DNA of 64,000 bases from SAR324 cluster bacterium (GTDB lineage: Bacteria; SAR324; XYD2-FULL-50-16). The DNA is taken from positions 62,001 through 126,000 of the forward strand of contig JANQGX010000056.1 of NCBI GenBank assembly GCA_028282885.1, read 5' to 3'. The position numbers and the translations under genes were made by a program. The notes below the pieces were generated by a model that did not search any database, was not told where the DNA came from, and saw nothing but the letters and a program-made list of their open reading frames with translations. Below, piece by piece: positions 1-7,828 of the stretch. Numbering within the stretch: position 1 is the stretch's first letter; each line of letters starts with the position of its first letter.

Positions 1-947
1 ACACCTTCACCCCAGGCTTTGGGTGCGTATGCCTTCCAGACATCTTTTGTCGCCTCAATCATTGATTGACGATCGATACTTACTAGTTTCATTCCCTTTT
101 TCTTAAGTTCTGCCTTGTATTTTTCGTCGTTCTCCATGTACAACCGTTTTATTTCTTTGGCTGTGGCCCGCCAAGCTGTATCGATGACTCGTTGTTGCTT
201 TTTATCCAGACTCTTCCAAAGATCGTAGTTGATTACACAAAATCGGACTGGAATGGAGTGATCCGTTTGCATTACATATTTTTGAACTTCATAGAAACTG
301 TTGTTCAAGATAATCTCATAGGGATTTTCCTGTGCCTTTACAATATCCTGTTGGAGTGCGCTGAAGAGCTCTGTAAAAGCAATCGGAGTTGGGCTCGCGC
401 CGAGTGCACGCCATGTGGCAACCATAGGAGGAATAAGTGGAACACGGATTTTTAATCCCTTCAGATCCGAAGCAGACTGAATTTTCTTGTTGGAAGAGAG
501 CTGACGAGGGGCGAAATAGGAGAAACCTACGATTTTTACACCTGAATCTTCAAAAATCCTTCTTTTAATTGTGTCTGCAGCCTTGCTTTCCATGAATCTA
601 TCCTGATGTTCTGCCGATTTGAACAGAAAAGGAAGATACATAGCCTCTGCTGCAGGACTTCCAACAGTGCCGATAATACCTATGTCGATTGTTCCCAGCT
701 TGACACCTTCTGAAATCGCACTATCACTACCAAGCTGTCCTGCAGGATAGTGTATCACAGTGATGGCTCCGTTGCTCAACTCTTTGACTTTCGGAATGAA
801 AACTTTTTTCATGGCGATGGTGTAGGGACTGGTCACTGACACCACATCAGCGCTCCGGAGTTTTAGCTTCGAAGATGCGAATGAAGTTTGGACTACTGCT
901 GCGGAAACTATTGCCAGGATTACAATTATCTTACTTACAGTTCTCAT
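1..947 (-). CDS. dctP: TRAP transporter substrate-binding protein DctP (3' end outside window)
   Basis: Periplasmic solute receptor of a tripartite ATP-independent transporter; it binds the ligand and delivers it to the DctQM membrane complex. About 315 residues are visible and the C-terminus runs off the left edge. The N-terminus has a signal peptide (MRTVSKIIVILAIVSAAVV) ending near SFA. The DctP fold is recognisable from the PAGQLGSD segment and the later KGLKIRVP motif with its substrate-carboxylate arginine. It lies 26 bp downstream of dctM in the same direction, so it is the last gene of the TRAP operon seen here. Most DctP ligands are organic acids; the ligand here cannot be read from sequence. 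Confidence 0.93.
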   Translation of the reverse strand, partial: MRTVSKIIVILAIVSAAVVQTSFASSKLKLRSADVVSVTSPYTIAMKKVFIPKVKELSNGAITVIHYPAGQLGSDSAISEGVKLGTIDIGIIGTVGSPAAEAMYLPFLFKSAEHQDRFMESKAADTIKRRIFEDSGVKIVGFSYFAPRQLSSNKKIQSASDLKGLKIRVPLIPPMVATWRALGASPTPIAFTELFSALQQDIVKAQENPYEIILNNSFYEVQKYVMQTDHSIPVRFCVINYDLWKSLDKKQQRVIDTAWRATAKEIKRLYMENDEKYKAELKKKGMKLVSIDRQSMIEATKDVWKAYAPKAWGEG

Positions 948-973
948 GATTTTTCCTTATTGAGATAGGTTGT

Positions 974-2263
974 TTAATTGAATACCAAGTCCGGTAGCCA
1001 AGTAACTGCTGGCGGATAAAAGGTAATGAATAACAAAACCAGGATTAAAACCAGGGCAAAAGGATAAGCGTCCCTGATCACATCGCCCACAGGGACCTTT
1101 CCGATTGCGGAAGCGATAAACAGGTTAAGTCCTATGGGGGGGGTAAGAAGACCAATCATCAGATTCAGACACATAACAACGCCAAAATGTACACTGTCTA
1201 TTCCCAGCGAAGTTGCAATGGGGAATATGATCGGTGTCATCAGGAGAATAATGGGAATGGATTCCAGCATCATCCCCAAGCACAACAGCATAATATTAAC
1301 CAGTAAGAGAATGGCCACTTTGTTGGTTGTTATGGAGTATAGGAGGTCGGTTAACTGCGGTCCCAGTTGTTCGGCAGTTGCCACCCAGCCGAACAACACG
1401 CCTGTTGAGACCAGAAACATAACCATGGCAGAGGTTGTCGCCGAATCAACAAAGATCTGGTAAAGCTGTGAGGGGCGAACTTCACGGTAAACGAAAACCA
1501 CCAATATGATTCCATACAAAACGCCCATAACACCGGCTTCGGTAGGAGTGGCAACTCCCAGAAGAATACCGCCTAACACAATAATCGGCAGCCCCAATGG
1601 TAGAATAGCTTTTAAACTGGCTTTTCCTCTTTCACTCCAGGGAATCTTGACACCTCTTTTAAAGTTGTGTTTTTTTGCATAAAACGAAATGTAAACCATC
1701 AGGGCCAGACCCATCAGCAAGCCGGGGATTGCTCCGCCGATAAACAGCCTGCCTACAGAAATTCCAGCTATCGCCCCAATCAATATCATGGGGATGCTGG
1801 GTGGAATGATGGGGCCGATGGTAGAGGCACCGGCAACAATAGCTGCGGCAAAAGACGGTTTATATTCGTCTTCTTTCATGGCGGGAATCAACAAGGCCCC
1901 GGTAGCTGCGGTATCTGCGACTGCAGATCCTGACATTCCGGCCATTATCATATTCACGACAACCGTCGAATGTCCCAATCCTCCCCGTGCATGTCCGACA
2001 AAAGTCAGAGCGAATACCACCAAACGCTTTGTGATTCCCCCACGCGACATGATTTCACCTGCCAGGATAAAAAGTGGAATTGCACTCAAGACAAATGAAT
2101 CAATTCCGTCAAAAAGCTGCAATGGAAGTATTGTGAGGGGCATCGGACGGAATATAAAATTGTAGATCAAAAGATAACCCAGCGATGCACATCCCATGGC
2201 AAAGGCGATGTCCATACCAAGAAGAATCAGAACCAGCATTCCAATAAAGAGAGCTGCAATCAT
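974..2263 (-). CDS. dctM: TRAP transporter large permease DctM
   Basis: Large membrane subunit (429 residues, normal length) forming the sodium-coupled translocation channel. It is hydrophobic throughout with about a dozen membrane segments. Family landmarks are the early MDIAFAMG segment, the GHARGGLGHSTVVVNM loop, MSGSAVADTAATG, and the PPSIPMILIGAIAGISVG re-entrant region with its mirror PPIGLNLFIASAIGK near the C-terminus. The start codon overlaps the dctQ stop by 4 bp (ATGA), indicating translational coupling and a DctQM complex. Confidence 0.95.
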   Translation of the reverse strand: MIAALFIGMLVLILLGMDIAFAMGCASLGYLLIYNFIFRPMPLTILPLQLFDGIDSFVLSAIPLFILAGEIMSRGGITKRLVVFALTFVGHARGGLGHSTVVVNMIMAGMSGSAVADTAATGALLIPAMKEDEYKPSFAAAIVAGASTIGPIIPPSIPMILIGAIAGISVGRLFIGGAIPGLLMGLALMVYISFYAKKHNFKRGVKIPWSERGKASLKAILPLGLPIIVLGGILLGVATPTEAGVMGVLYGIILVVFVYREVRPSQLYQIFVDSATTSAMVMFLVSTGVLFGWVATAEQLGPQLTDLLYSITTNKVAILLLVNIMLLCLGMMLESIPIILLMTPIIFPIATSLGIDSVHFGVVMCLNLMIGLLTPPIGLNLFIASAIGKVPVGDVIRDAYPFALVLILVLLFITFYPPAVTWLPDLVFN

Positions 2264-2745
2264 TTGTGATCCTCCGTTAAGTGATAATGATCAAGCAGGA
2301 CTTTTGCTGATTGTAACACCCGCTCTCCAAGCACCAGTATCATGGATAAAGCTCCCAGGGGTAATGCCAGGTACACCAAACTTTTGGAAAACCGCAACAC
2401 CGGCATGGGTTGGTTTGCCAATCGATGCATCAAGGGAAAAGAGTACCAGACGACAAACAGCAGAAAGACTATTGAGAACAGATTCATCAACAGACTCAAT
2501 ATGGCTTGAAAATTTGGCGGAAGACGATCGGCAATAACAGTCACCCGAACGTTGTCTCCCCTCATCATGGCCAGTCCGGCTCCCAAAAAGGTTATGTAAA
2601 TAAGGAATATTCTGGTCGCCTCTTCTGTCCAGATGTTTGGCTGGTGAATGACAAATCTGGTAAATATCTGCCAGCTAACGCTGAATACCATCCCCAGCAT
2701 CACTAAAAAAATCAGAAAGCTAAGGATATTTTGAAGTTTTTTCAT
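2260..2745 (-). CDS. dctQ: TRAP transporter small permease DctQ
   Basis: Small membrane subunit of the TRAP system, 161 residues with four predicted membrane helices: near residues 8-28, 45-62, 85-105 and 125-145. The WTEEATRIFLIYITFLGA segment is typical of DctQ. It is translated immediately upstream of dctM with a 4-bp overlap. Together with DctP and DctM it makes a complete importer. A creatininase-family hydrolase gene about 100 bp upstream on the same strand suggests the transported compound is hydrolysed by that enzyme. Confidence 0.93.
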   Translation of the reverse strand: MKKLQNILSFLIFLVMLGMVFSVSWQIFTRFVIHQPNIWTEEATRIFLIYITFLGAGLAMMRGDNVRVTVIADRLPPNFQAILSLLMNLFSIVFLLFVVWYSFPLMHRLANQPMPVLRFSKSLVYLALPLGALSMILVLGERVLQSAKVLLDHYHLTEDHK

Positions 2746-2849
2746 TTGAGATTATCCTGTTCGGCTGTTTTTGAAGGGGCTCAATCTCGTGAAGGCAGAT
2801 CCGATTGATTTAAATGCGGAGCAACGGCAAGCGGATCTTTTAGGGAAAA

Positions 2850-3578
2850 CTACAGTTCAAAATAGAAGTTGAGAAATTCGACGATTCTGGCCACGCTTCT
2901 TTCAACGATTATTTTTCCTTTTTCCTTCGTGCCGGATTTTGCATGACCAATGGTTCCATTGGGAGTATAGGCTCCAAGTTCGATATATTTGATGATATCG
3001 GGGTAATCGTCCTTATACTGAGGTTCGATCACGGTCGCTTTCTCCATATCCACCAAATCAGGTCTCAGATACAACATGCAACTGGTTCCCGCTTCGGCGG
3101 CATGCCCGTGACACATCATTCCGCTATACTCGGTTACACCCTCGCAGATAGGTTGAATAAACCGCCACCAGTCCACTTGGCAGCTCTTCACGTTTTCCTC
3201 ATTCAGTTTCCACGCCAGTTGCCCAATAATGGGGACATTGCCAAGATGGGTGTTCATGAAGAAAAACTTGTCGACTCCCCATTTCATGAAACTGTGGCAA
3301 ACATCGTCAAGGTAATCGTAAAAGGAGGTTGGAGAAATATTCAAAGTGCCAGGAAAGTCATACAAAGCAGCCGATTCTCCCACGGAAATCGACGGACCAA
3401 CCGGAAGATCCAGTTGATTGCCAACACGTTGGGCAATCTCTTCAGCGACAATGATATCACTCCCAAGTGGCAGGTGGGGACCATATATTTCAAATGCTCC
3501 TAAGGGAATTATCACGGTTTTTTTTGCTCTGATGGCGTCTACACAAGCTTCCGCAGGCATTTCCTTCATGGCTAACAT
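2850..3578 (-). CDS. Creatininase family amidohydrolase
   Basis: A 242-residue member of the creatinine amidohydrolase family, cytosolic metal-dependent enzymes that open cyclic or linear amides (creatinine, formamidopyrimidine and others). Seen in the sequence: the GAFEIYGPHLPLGSD metal site in place of the usual GxxExHGxHLPxxTD, the NTHLGN segment, and HGHAAEAGTS, matching HAxExxTS. The position between the FCD regulator and the TRAP genes, all on one strand, suggests it acts on the TRAP substrate; that is inference. The exact substrate is unknown. RidA-type or mycofactocin-type members are less likely from this context. Confidence 0.85.
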   Translation of the reverse strand: MLAMKEMPAEACVDAIRAKKTVIIPLGAFEIYGPHLPLGSDIIVAEEIAQRVGNQLDLPVGPSISVGESAALYDFPGTLNISPTSFYDYLDDVCHSFMKWGVDKFFFMNTHLGNVPIIGQLAWKLNEENVKSCQVDWWRFIQPICEGVTEYSGMMCHGHAAEAGTSCMLYLRPDLVDMEKATVIEPQYKDDYPDIIKYIELGAYTPNGTIGHAKSGTKEKGKIIVERSVARIVEFLNFYFEL

Positions 3579-3671
3579 TGTTCTGTCCTCGATTAATTGT
3601 TAAATATAATGGTATCTATTCAGAATCCTTAGCGTGAAACCGGCTAAGTACTTCAAATCCGAACCGGAAAA

Positions 3672-4304
3672 CTACAACAAAAGAGAGTGTCCCATTTTGA
3701 GATGATACTTCAGTGCCTTGATCACTTCTTTTGTGTCTTTTCTCTCAATGGCATCGATCAAAGTGCGATGCTCCTGCAATGTCGTGTCCATACGACCAGG
3801 CTTGCTTAAAGCCTTTTGAGCAGCCAGGTAAACCATCTCTCTGACGTTTGTCATGACATTCTTGATGAGAACGTTGTCATAACTTTCAAATAAAAACATA
3901 TGCATCTTCATGTCAGACTCCAGAAATGCGTGTGCATCGCCCTTACTCAGAGCCTCTTCCTGATCAGTTAAACACTTCTTAAGAAATTCAATGTCTGAAC
4001 TTGTAAAAACAGGAACCATTTTGCGGACAACATATTCTTCCAGAATCTTTCTTAACTCCCAGATTTCAGCATGCCTTTTGGCAGATACTTCACGAATAAT
4101 AATCCCCTGTTTGGGAGCAATAGTGATAAAATCCTGAGCCTCAAGCATTTTTAAAGCATTTCTGATAGGTGTTCGGCTCATATCCAACATTGAACAGAGC
4201 CGATTCTCCGATAACATCTGATTGCTTTCAAATTCACCATTTATAATTAGCTGTTTTATCCTTTCATATGCCTGCTCTGTCTTATTATTTATTGATGATC
4301 CCAT
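3672..4304 (-). CDS. GntR-family transcriptional regulator with FCD domain
   Basis: DNA-binding regulator of the FadR/FCD subgroup. An N-terminal winged helix covers about residues 8-72, with the typical LSENRLCSMLDMSRTPIRNALKMLE recognition region split as LSENRLC and SRTPIRNAL. The helical FCD ligand domain follows, with the metal-binding ExxxV...MxMH pattern (SDMKMHMFLFE and LQEHRTLIDAI). I place the start at the ATG at 4304 (210 residues). An in-frame ATG at 4376 would add 24 residues unlike the family and would overlap the palindromes that look like its operator. It is encoded upstream of the creatininase and TRAP genes and probably controls them in response to the transported ligand. 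Confidence 0.87.
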   Translation of the reverse strand: MGSSINNKTEQAYERIKQLIINGEFESNQMLSENRLCSMLDMSRTPIRNALKMLEAQDFITIAPKQGIIIREVSAKRHAEIWELRKILEEYVVRKMVPVFTSSDIEFLKKCLTDQEEALSKGDAHAFLESDMKMHMFLFESYDNVLIKNVMTNVREMVYLAAQKALSKPGRMDTTLQEHRTLIDAIERKDTKEVIKALKYHLKMGHSLLL

Positions 4305-4353
4305 TGATTTCTGATTGATTGTGTGAAAGGCATTGAATCCGATTGATGTACTT

Positions 4354-4378
4354 AGTTGTATATAACTTGTATCCAAGT
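4354..4378. promoter_or_regulatory. Candidate operator of the FCD/GntR regulator
   Basis: Two overlapping palindromes lie 50-74 bp upstream of the chosen regulator start: AGTT-GTATAT-AACT (4354-4367) and ACTTG-TATC-CAAGT (4365-4378). The TTGTAT..AA core resembles the AT-rich TTGTATACAA type sites that FCD regulators often bind. This is consistent with autoregulation; binding is inferred, not shown. Confidence 0.45.
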
Positions 4379-4702
4379 ATGTAAATAATAAAAATTGATT
4401 TTTTCGTTATAGTTTTGATTTTTTAGATAATTTTTGGAACATTAACAAAGTAAAATATTCTATCAGGAGAATTTTGCTCTTTCATTATCAATATGACTCC
4501 AAATATCACCAAGGGCATATATGATGTATAACGCAAAATGGGTATCCTAAATAGATTTCGCAATGATTGCTCCTATCTCCTCATTTTTTTAAATGCTTCA
4601 AAGCAACCGACATCAATAAAATTAATAAACAATAGGAAATACCTGGAACGGCGTTTTACCGGATCCCCTGATTCCACTGACTTGAACATTTTCAAATCAA
4701 TT
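4379..4702. other. AT-rich non-coding stretch, possible start of an untranslated transcript
   Basis: No convincing gene is seen. A plus-strand frame of 65 codons (4538-4735) has no recognisable domain and ends inside the inverted repeat that follows. The stretch sits upstream of a plus-strand intrinsic terminator at 4809-4849 that has no annotated gene in front of it. A short untranslated RNA or a tiny peptide gene is therefore possible. Confidence 0.3.
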
Positions 4703-4747
4703 AGAGAAGACTTCTTACATCAAGAGAAGTGGTAAGAAGTCTTCTCT
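4703..4747. repeat. Perfect 16-bp inverted repeat
   Basis: Arms AGAGAAGACTTCTTAC (4703-4718) and its exact reverse complement (4732-4747) flank a 13-base loop. There is no T-tract right after either arm, so it is not a standard terminator. It could be a structured part of a small RNA, a protein-binding site or the remnant of a small mobile element. Confidence 0.75.
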
Positions 4748-4808
4748 ATAATGAATGCAGAAGCTAAAAAACAGAAACGTTTCGCAGTCCCTTCCCCAAA
4801 AATCCAAC

Positions 4809-4849
4809 CTCAATCTGGAAATCAACCCCGGATTGAGTTTCTTTTTTTT
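4809..4849 (+). terminator. Rho-independent terminator, plus strand
   Basis: A 10-bp stem, CTCAATCTGG (4809-4818) with CCGGATTGAG (4828-4837), contains one G-U pair and a 9-base loop. It is followed by TTTCTTTTTTTT at 4838-4849. This is a classic intrinsic terminator on the plus strand. No plus-strand gene of any size lies upstream of it in the window, which is why an unannotated short transcript is suspected. Confidence 0.7.
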
Positions 4850-4958
4850 CAAAACGCAATTACGATATTGTGTGACATATAAAAAACGAACTCTTGTCAT
4901 GTCGTGATATAAATCTCTGCCTTGATTCCTTGTCTCTAATCGACGATAAATCACCCCA

Positions 4959-5576
4959 ATGCCGAATTCTACTATCTCAGTTTATGACAAAATCGCTGAA
5001 GATTATGCCGCTTCGTTCAAAGAGAAGCCGGAGGAGAGAGAACTGATCCTCGATTTTCTGGCAAGCCTTCCTGAGCACCCTGCAGTTTTGGATGCGGGAT
5101 GTGGCAATTCCGACTACTTCCCCCTGTTTCATGAACATAAAGTCGACTACACCGGGATTGATCTGTCCGAAGGGATGATTGAGGTCGCCCGGAGACATCA
5201 TCCGCAGGGGCGGTTTCTTGTTCGGGACATGCGCGAAACGGATTTCCCGCCAGGGGATTTCGACGGGGTCTTCTGCTTTTACGCCCTCATCCACCTTAAT
5301 GATCATGAGATCATCCGGACACTTGCATCTTTCTCACGATTGCTTAAACCCGGAGGCAAAATCCTGGCATCTTTTCAGGAAGGAGAGGGGGAGGTTTACG
5401 AGAAATCTCCCTACTTGGCAGAAGGTCGGATTTATCTCAATCTGCTCAGTGAGGATGAAATCCGGGCGATGCTGGAGCAAACCGGGTTTCACCCTATTCG
5501 CCGGGTTAAAATCGAACCCGCAAGTAAAAAACAGCATCCCTACAATAAGATACTGGTTCTTGCGGTCGGGCAATAA
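4959..5576 (+). CDS. Class I SAM-dependent methyltransferase
   Basis: A 205-residue Rossmann methyltransferase of the UbiE/Methyltransf_11 type. Motif I is VLDAGCGN (43-50), the acidic SAM-ribose residue is in YTGIDLS (D68), motif II is RDMRETDF (about 90-97), and the post-motif LLKPGG is at 129-133. The substrate is not predictable. It is followed 42 bp later by a kinase-like gene in the same direction, so the two may be co-transcribed. The start is the ATG 4 bp after a weak purine-rich stretch; no better upstream start exists. Confidence 0.85.
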   Translation: MPNSTISVYDKIAEDYAASFKEKPEERELILDFLASLPEHPAVLDAGCGNSDYFPLFHEHKVDYTGIDLSEGMIEVARRHHPQGRFLVRDMRETDFPPGDFDGVFCFYALIHLNDHEIIRTLASFSRLLKPGGKILASFQEGEGEVYEKSPYLAEGRIYLNLLSEDEIRAMLEQTGFHPIRRVKIEPASKKQHPYNKILVLAVGQ

Positions 5577-5618
5577 CAGAAATCGCGATTTTCGAAAATC
5601 ATCTTAAAATAACGGAAA

Positions 5619-6188
5619 ATGCAGACTTTGATCATCGTAAACGGACCGCCCGGTTCGGGAAAAACCCACCTGGGTCGCTTTTTGTCAACATCTCTGTCAC
5701 TTCCCTTTATATGTAAGGATGGGATCAAGGAACTGCTTTTTGATCATCTCGGGTGGAATACTCGTGAATGGTCAAAAAAACTGGGAGGGGCGAGTTTTGA
5801 GATTCTTTTTCACACTCTCCAATCCCAGCTCGAAACAGGCGCGTCCTGTATCATCGAAACCGCTTTCTTTCCCCGTTTTCATGCCGGGAGATTCCTTACC
5901 ATAAAAAAACAATTTCAGCTTGAGATTATCCAGGTTTTCTGTTCAGCTAATGCCAGTATTCTCGCTCAACGGTTCAAAGACCGCGTGGAATCAGGGGAGA
6001 GACACCCCGGCCATATGGATGAAACTGTGACAGAATCGCAATTCCTGGAAATGATTAAGGGTGATAAATACGGTCGGCTCGATATCGGAGGTTCCTGCCT
6101 GGAAATTGATACCTCGGACTTTTCCCGGATAGATTATAATGATCTGCTTCACACAATTCAATCCGGATTGAAAGTGACAGCCATCTGA
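5619..6188 (+). CDS. Small P-loop kinase-like ATPase
   Basis: A 189-residue AAA/zeta-toxin or chloramphenicol-phosphotransferase-like P-loop protein. The Walker A motif GPPGSGKT is at 9-16. KDGIKELLFD (about 33-42) resembles the substrate-binding segment of small-molecule kinases, and CIIETAFF fits a Walker B-like strand. A basic stretch, RFKDRVESGERHPGH, near 127-141 would be the lid. It probably phosphorylates a small molecule, but the substrate is unknown. No antitoxin-like gene is adjacent, so a toxin role is not favoured. Confidence 0.75.
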   Translation: MQTLIIVNGPPGSGKTHLGRFLSTSLSLPFICKDGIKELLFDHLGWNTREWSKKLGGASFEILFHTLQSQLETGASCIIETAFFPRFHAGRFLTIKKQFQLEIIQVFCSANASILAQRFKDRVESGERHPGHMDETVTESQFLEMIKGDKYGRLDIGGSCLEIDTSDFSRIDYNDLLHTIQSGLKVTAI

Positions 6189-6265
6189 AGTCGTTTTAGC
6201 TGATCCGTCGGATATCAGGAAATAGGCATTTTGCTGAGGTTCGAAATAATAGAATGGGAGGTGAT

Positions 6266-7105
6266 ATGGTTAAAGCTGAGAAAAAAGTCATGACCAGGGG
6301 CATTCTGGGTCCTTTTTTTAAAATTGCCTGATCCGGCGCTTTGTTGAGAGTTCTCAACCAGGCATTCGCACACCCCTCGGAGAAGGAAGAAACTGCAGCC
6401 ATGCCGCTGGCCGGGGGAATCATGCAGAACGGATACCAGTGCGGGATGATCTGGGGAGCAGCTCTTGCGGCAGGTGCTCATGCATACCATCTCTATGGAG
6501 CGACCCCGAAAGCTGAAACAATCGCGATAAACGCCACAGGAAAGATTGTGAACTCGTTCCACACGCTCAACAAAGAAACGAACTGCTTCAACATCACCGG
6601 TATTGATAAGACCTCTTCAGCATTACGTATGGCCATCTATTTTCTGCTTCAGGGAGGTACCATCAAGTGCCTGCGCAAAGCCAGGAAATACGCTCCTGCT
6701 GCTTTTGCAGAACTGGAATCCGCTTTCTCCGAAGAGCCTGTGGATATCCCTTCCCCACCAACAGGATGTGCTGCCTTACTGGCACAAAAGGCGGGGGTGT
6801 CCGATCTACACAAAATAATGGCTTCCGGCCTGGCGGGTGGCATCGGGCTGAGCGGAGGCGGTTGTGGGGCATTGGGAGCCGCGATCTGGATACTCACTAT
6901 GAAGAATATAGAAGAAGGAGATTCAAATATCGATTTTAAAAATCCTCATGCTTTGAAAGAAATAGAGAAATTTACCAAATGCACAGAGGGCGAATTTGAA
7001 TGTGCAAAAATCGTCGGGCGGAAATTCAACCACCTCTCGGATCATGCTGAGTTTGTAGGGAACGGAGGTTGTTCCCGCATCATTGAGGCTTTAACAGCCA
7101 ATTAA
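6266..7105 (+). CDS. C_GCAxxG_C_C family redox protein with a probable in-frame selenocysteine (UGA)
   Basis: The reading frame starts at ATG 6266 behind a strong ribosome site (GGGAGGTGAT). It reads MVKAEKKVMTRGILGPFFKIA, meets a UGA at 6329-6331, and continues in the same frame as SGALLRVLNQAF to a stop at 7105, giving 279 residues in all. As I recall the family, the aligned position is a conserved cysteine within FKxxxCSGxL, so U22 would be selenocysteine. Other conserved cysteines are C59 (GYQCGM), C108, C136, C169 (TGCAAL) and C201 (GGGCGALGAAIW), with C270 near the end. A hairpin beginning 7 bases after the UGA fits a bacterial SECIS. Family members are thought to be membrane-associated or cytosolic redox proteins of unknown substrate. 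The alternative is a Cys-to-stop nonsense mutation, or a shorter protein starting at TTG 6341, which lacks a good ribosome site. Confidence 0.82.
6338..6363 (+). promoter_or_regulatory. Candidate bacterial SECIS element
   Basis: Directly after the UGA (6329-6331) the RNA can fold as a lower stem 6338-6341 with 6360-6363, one U-C mismatch, and an upper stem GUUGA (6343-6347) with UCAAC (6354-6358). The apical loop GAGUUC contains a GU dinucleotide. The distance from UGA to loop is about 16 bases, within the range known for bacterial SECIS elements. SelB recognition is inferred. Confidence 0.6.
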
Positions 7106-7133
7106 AACAATAAACTGAATTCAACACATTGCC

Positions 7134-7376
7134 ATGACAACAGACTTTTCCGGTTTAAAACGTAAAGTGCACGAAATGCCGGAGTTCATCAGACGAGCTT
7201 TGAATGACAGGGGATTGATGGAGGCTTACCGGAATCGCCCTGCGTATCAGCAGAATGACTATATCGGTTGGATCATTCGTGCTAAAAAAGAGGAAACAAA
7301 GGCAAAAAGACTTCGTCAGATGTTGGACGAACTGGAACAGGGCGGAATTTATATGAAAATGAAGCACGGAAGCTAG
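7134..7376 (+). CDS. YdeI/OmpD-associated family small protein
   Basis: An 80-residue protein matching the C-terminal region of the YdeI/OmpD-associated (bacteriocin-protection) family. It carries the GWIIRAKKEETKAKRLRQML segment, where tryptophan is followed by AKxxxTRxxR, the family hallmark. The usual members are longer (about 190 residues); this is a stand-alone short form. The gene follows the selenoprotein by 28 bp and precedes another small gene, so a small plus-strand operon is likely. Molecular function in the family is poorly defined. Confidence 0.72.
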   Translation: MTTDFSGLKRKVHEMPEFIRRALNDRGLMEAYRNRPAYQQNDYIGWIIRAKKEETKAKRLRQMLDELEQGGIYMKMKHGS

Positions 7377-7418
7377 GCTCGGCCTGAACCGTCTCTTGCA
7401 CTCCTTCTAAGGCAATTC

Positions 7419-7802
7419 ATGGGAGATTACATCAGCATTCGAGGATGGATCGAGTGTTTTGAAGACAAGATTCCGGAGATCAAAGCCATCATCGCCTCTT
7501 TTGTGGACAATTCTAATTCTGCGGTCCTGTCGCCAGATACAGCCGAATTCTACAACAGGGGTTGGGTTTTCCCTGATAACATTGTCAATACCACCTCTTT
7601 TATCTTCTATGGAGCGGATATCCGTTCGCGACATATGAACTATCTTAAAAATCAAATCATCCGGCTTTCCTCGGATGTCATTCAAATTGACGGCGAGTTC
7701 ATCAATTATTTGTACGGCATATTTCACATCTGCAACGAGGAGAACAAGGAGCTTTACATCTGGAAGCTGGCGGACGGTAAATTTCGGGAGACCAAACTGT
7801 AG
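7419..7802 (+). CDS. Conserved-looking small protein of unknown function
   Basis: A 127-residue soluble protein I do not recognise with confidence. It begins MGDYISIRGWIEC and has a central FIFYGADIRSRHMNYL segment and a C-terminal half rich in aromatic and acidic residues (YLYGIFHICNEENKELYIW). Its composition suggests a compact alpha/beta cytosolic protein without signal peptide or membrane segment. An AAGG ribosome site stands 7 bases before the ATG. It is convergent with the ABC transporter operon and may belong to the small plus-strand group with the YdeI-like gene. Some proteins of similar look are polymorphic-toxin immunity proteins, but nothing here supports that. Confidence 0.6.
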   Translation: MGDYISIRGWIECFEDKIPEIKAIIASFVDNSNSAVLSPDTAEFYNRGWVFPDNIVNTTSFIFYGADIRSRHMNYLKNQIIRLSSDVIQIDGEFINYLYGIFHICNEENKELYIWKLADGKFRETKL

Positions 7803-7828
7803 ATCGATCATCCGGCATCAGTGCTTTT

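Noticed and set aside
192-455. Plus-strand frame opposite dctP
   Set aside because: It is the antisense of a clear DctP coding sequence and resembles nothing.
6341-7105. A shorter protein starting at TTG 6341
   Set aside because: No ribosome site precedes it and it lacks the conserved N-terminal redox segment; the longer frame through UGA has a strong site.
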